Of a stretch of 64,000 bases of DNA, positions 61,680 through 64,000 are shown piece by piece. The DNA lies in contig NZ_JACJQO010000011.1 in the NCBI RefSeq assembly GCF_014696715.1, positions 62,001-126,000 of the forward strand. Direction: 5' to 3'. The position numbers were made by a program, and so were the translations under genes. Positions within the stretch are counted from its first letter, which is position 1; each line of letters begins with the position of its first letter. The notes beneath the pieces are model-generated. The model worked only from the letters and a program-made list of their open reading frames with translations. It was not told the origin of the DNA and made no database searches. Source of the DNA: Pseudanabaena sp. FACHB-2040. Its GTDB lineage: Bacteria > Cyanobacteriota > Cyanobacteriia > Phormidesmidales > Phormidesmidaceae.

Positions 61680-61778
61680 GAGGAGGCAACTATCCAGCGG
61701 GGTTAAAGCACGCTTTACCCTGCTTAGCGTCAACATCGAACCTGTCGCTAGCCGACAGCCTCACTGTCAACAAAGCGG

Positions 61779-62000
61779 CTAAATGCGGCTCTTAAGCAGT
61801 GACTTAGCTCGGTCAGCTAGCTGACGGTATTGGGTCTGGGCTTCTTGGAACAAGGAAGCGGCTTCTTCGTCCCCAGCATCACGAGCATCTGAAATGTATT
61901 GCTCAATGGTTGCGCTCCCTTCTAAAGCGTGATAGAGAACGCTAACCAGGTCATATTGCCGATTCTCAGTACCCGTGTTTTGTTCGGTTGTGGAAGCCAT
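61779..62000 (-). CDS. small helical protein, 73 aa, conserved-looking
   Basis: Two helices predicted (YDLVSVLYHALEGSATIEQYISDA and DEEAASLFQEAQTQYRQLADRAKSLL). The pattern resembles ferritin-like or PA2169-type helical hairpins, but metal ligands are not complete. No signal. Upstream of it and reading the same way are the 62251 and CsbD genes, all on the minus strand. Stress-associated small proteins are commonly grouped this way. Function unknown. Confidence 0.6.
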   Translation of the reverse strand: MASTTEQNTGTENRQYDLVSVLYHALEGSATIEQYISDARDAGDEEAASLFQEAQTQYRQLADRAKSLLKSRI

Positions 62001-62250
62001 AATTTGAGTCTCCTACTGTTACAAAGTGATACCAACTTTTGAAGAACATATCCTGTTGGTATGCCTCCACCCTAGTCATCCTGTCCAGAAAGAATGTCGC
62101 TCTGTTGGTGTAGACACTGCTCTTTCACATGGCAGACCTTTTGTAACCTCAGAGACGTTCTAGGCGAAAGGCTGGGTTAAAGGTTTGTATGACATGTAGG
62201 GCTTTGATATAGCAGTAGGGCTCTAGCTGCAGTCGGCGATACGATACAGC

Positions 62251-62472
62251 TCAGGTCGATAGAGAGCAGTTAGGAAAACGGCCCATCTTACAGGCTTCAA
62301 CAATTGCATTGCGGCACTTCAAAGGCGAAGACCCTGTTCGTTTAGAAAGGGTCTTTAAGCTGATCACCGGATGGCTTTCTTGGGGAGCCTCTAGATAAAG
62401 TTCAAAGGCAGCTTCAAGAATATCTAGGTTTAGAGACCCTACCGCTAGAGATTGAGTAATCAGGTTCAACAT
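62251..62472 (-). CDS. small protein, 73 aa, unknown
   Basis: MLNLITQSLAVGSLNLDILE then EAAFELYLEAPQESHPVISL and a short basic helix with SSPLKCRNAIVEACKMGRFP. Helical, no signal, two cysteines. The last stretch could be a small DNA-binding helix (SKRTGSSPLKCRNAIVEA), but this is weak. It shares orientation with the neighbouring small stress-type genes. No family assigned. Confidence 0.5.
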   Translation of the reverse strand: MLNLITQSLAVGSLNLDILEAAFELYLEAPQESHPVISLKTLSKRTGSSPLKCRNAIVEACKMGRFPNCSLST

Positions 62473-62538
62473 TTGAGTTCTCCTTGCAAAACAAATGTGC
62501 CGCTTGTGGCCTAGGCTTATTCCTGGGGTTTATTGTTT

Positions 62539-62577
62539 AAAAAAGCCTGGAGAACGTGTGCTCCCCAGACTTTTTTA
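62539..62577 (-). terminator. terminator after the CsbD gene
   Basis: Minus strand: AAAAAAGTCTGG ... CCAGGCTTTTTT, a 12-bp stem with one G-U pair and its own T-run, also usable in the opposite direction. Confidence 0.7.
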
Positions 62578-62612
62578 GTCAGCTAAGCTAAGCTTCCTCA
62601 CGCTCAAAGCTC

Positions 62613-62786
62613 TTACCCTTTGAAGGCGTCTTTGACATCTTCTTTGGCATTGCGAGCGTTGGATTCAGTTTGCTTGGCCTTACCTTTGGCCTGATCTTCA
62701 GGATCGCCGGTCACTTTGCCGAGCGCTTCCTGAGCTTTACCTTCTACATTTTTAGCGGCTGCTTTAGCGCGTTCTTCGGTAGACAT
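62613..62786 (-). CDS. CsbD family stress protein, 57 aa
   Basis: MSTEERAKAAAKNVEGKAQE then ALGKVTGDPEDQAKGKAKQ, the standard CsbD repeat pattern (NVEGKxQExxGKxTGDxxxQAxGKAxQ). It is short, acidic/basic and soluble. General stress-responsive in other bacteria; role unknown. A start at ATG 62786 and stop at TAA 62613 fit the family length. Confidence 0.92.
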   Translation of the reverse strand: MSTEERAKAAAKNVEGKAQEALGKVTGDPEDQAKGKAKQTESNARNAKEDVKDAFKG

Positions 62787-63205
62787 AAGTGTTACCTTTG
62801 TGTGTCAACTTCTACACAGTATTAAAAAGAGTCCTAGGAAGATATCTGTCTTAAGTTCGAAAAGCGTGCCAACTCATGTCTATAGAACTTGGTAGATTAA
62901 TGAACTCTTTGAGCAGCGTTATTCTAAGAAGCCTTGAATTAACAGTCCTTGGAAGTATCGGATGAGCCGTGAAGGCAAAATCTAAGGAAGGCTTTTTGTA
63001 AATTTCCTCTTTTTTTAGGGCCAATCTCTCAAAGAAGATAAAAATTATTGCTGCTGTATTTAATTGCAGCCTTTTAGCTGAGCTTGCTATGCCGGAGGGA
63101 TTAGCGGGTTAGCGTCTTTGGAAGGAAGGCATTTCTATCAAAAAATAGGCAAATTATAGAGAGTCATATTAATGGCCCTTTAAAAACGGAGTTGAGCTAA
63201 AAGCT
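62787..63205. other. intergenic region, 420 bases, AT-rich, nothing recognised
   Basis: Contains long A/T-rich stretches (around 62995-63060) and likely the divergent promoters of CsbD and the 63206 gene. No gene or strong structure identified. Confidence 0.35.
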
Positions 63206-63799
63206 ATGCAACCAAGAGATCCCTATGAGGCAGATAGCTCGTCTAAAGTGGCGAACGATGTCCGCATGGCTAGAGAAGCAGAACTAATCGAGGAAAATGA
63301 GCGGCTGCGAAATGCTCAAGCAAAACGCAACACGGGCGCTCAAGGCAATCGATTAGCCAAAGAAAACGAGCGGCTCCGGGGTGAGCAGGCCTACCGCGAC
63401 AGTGCTGGAGCAGTCGGGGGGCTGGTCATTGGCGTGTTGATTTTTGCGCTGGCAGTATTGGGAATTGGCGCATTTTTCTACCTGGGGCGAGACTTGGGGG
63501 CCGACCAGAGCCAACCCACTCAGCCTCAGCCAGAAGCTAGCGAGGGACAGGACATTAATATCAATGTGCCTCAACCCCCTCCCATTACTGTTGAGCCGCC
63601 ACCCCAGCAGCAAATCAATGTAGAGGTGACCCCTGCACCTGTGACAGAAAACAGGAATCCTAGCCCGCCCGCTATTGACACTCCAGCAGGCACGGCTGAA
63701 ACGCCTCAGGCTCCTGTAACCAATCCCCCTGCGGCTGCCCCAACAGCTCCAGAAACAGCCCCAGGAACGACTGCTGTGCCTCAGCAGGAGGCGAATTAA
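63206..63799 (+). CDS. single-helix membrane protein with coiled coil and Pro/Gln-rich tail, 197 aa
   Basis: N-terminal coiled coil with repeated ENERLR (AREAELIEENERLRNAQAKR and LAKENERLRGEQAYRDS), one helix about 70-93 (GLVIGVLIFALAVLGIGAFF), then an extracytoplasmic-looking Pro/Gln/Thr-rich tail (PPPITVEPPPQQQINVEVTP) to the end. The layout suggests a membrane-anchored scaffold. Disordered tail, no enzyme motif. Family not recognised. Followed by a strong hairpin. Confidence 0.6.
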   Translation: MQPRDPYEADSSSKVANDVRMAREAELIEENERLRNAQAKRNTGAQGNRLAKENERLRGEQAYRDSAGAVGGLVIGVLIFALAVLGIGAFFYLGRDLGADQSQPTQPQPEASEGQDININVPQPPPITVEPPPQQQINVEVTPAPVTENRNPSPPAIDTPAGTAETPQAPVTNPPAAAPTAPETAPGTTAVPQQEAN

Positions 63800-63811
63800 G
63801 AAACTTCCTTC

Positions 63812-63868
63812 AATTGAGAGGCCAGTCTTAACCTACCTTTCAAGCTTGACTGGCCTCTTAATCAATTT
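63812..63868 (+). terminator. intrinsic terminator after the 63206 gene
   Basis: AGAGGCCAGTC (63817-63827) pairs with GACTGGCCTCT (63848-63858), followed by TAATCAATTTTC. A second smaller hairpin AGCCTCAG/CTGAGGCT lies at 63893-63922, with a T-run after it. Confidence 0.65.
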
Positions 63869-64000
63869 TCTTAAGTTGTTAGTTTCACAGCACAGCCTCA
63901 GGCTCTAAGTCTGAGGCTTTTGTGTCGGTACTGGTTAGCCAGTGCCTAGGCGCTCGGCTATTAACTGGCAGGTGTGCTGTAAGCCAGCGCAGTTGGGTTA

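Overview
The window is a cyanobacterial chromosome segment. The octamer GCGATCGC recurs throughout. The gene content is typical of filamentous cyanobacteria: a PEP-CTERM protein, a C-DES-type cysteine lyase, short bL25, CsbD, an FAS1 lipoprotein, a DUF6464-like protein and several conserved cyanobacterial unknowns. The exact lineage (perhaps Leptolyngbya-like) is inference. No rRNA, CRISPR array, complete insertion sequence, prophage or integrase is visible. Two tRNA genes are present, Asp(GTC) and Arg(TCT), both on the minus strand.

Layout. 0-6 kb: the end of a duplicated-ATPase peptide transporter gene, a manganese catalase, a threonyl-tRNA synthetase without editing domain, and a DUF3037/HipA-like pair. 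6-7 kb: a possible PAP/fibrillin protein. 7-11 kb: a lower-GC accessory patch with a frameshifted membrane gene, small membrane proteins, a MOSC protein and an acetyltransferase meeting tail to tail on an integron attC-like site, and a 430-bp direct repeat. 11-24 kb: housekeeping genes (yqeY, aspS, adenosine deaminase, purA, bL25) and small membrane or stress proteins. 24-38 kb: tRNA-Asp, a Cas4/RecB-like nuclease, cysteine lyase, DUF4126, SDR, cysH, glgX, a divergent histidine kinase/response regulator pair and a P-type cation ATPase. 38-55 kb: a mostly plus-strand block of envelope and redox genes (c-type cytochrome, sugar dehydrogenase lipoprotein, rhomboid protease, lipoprotein superoxide dismutase, ferric-reductase-like oxidoreductase, MgtE, APC permease, exported methyltransferase, MscS, AI-2E-type permease, FAS1 lipoprotein). 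55-64 kb: a low-GC methyltransferase, a repeat-rich gap, tRNA-Arg and several cyanobacterial unknowns.

Main discovery candidate: the leader of the short ThrRS gene carries two consecutive transcription attenuators. Each has a threonine-rich leader peptide, a GGAGGG segment at the end of the leader ORF that can pair with the 5' arm of the following hairpin, and an intrinsic terminator with a U-tract. The promoter-proximal peptide is MNAALTLTTRTIPLGGL. The gene-proximal one contains MSTTTTTTTITPGGP. This is the classical amino-acid-biosynthesis attenuation logic, duplicated in tandem and applied to an aminoacyl-tRNA synthetase in a cyanobacterium.

Two further system-level signals stand out. 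First, an 11-bp direct-repeat operator (TGTCAyt... followed by ..TCACAtt) sits upstream of five genes between 38 and 54 kb. It resembles a Pho box and suggests a shared OmpR/PhoB-type regulator for the envelope/redox block. Second, the 7-11 kb patch looks like integron-cassette DNA without a visible integrase. Several families of short dispersed palindromes fill intergenic gaps.
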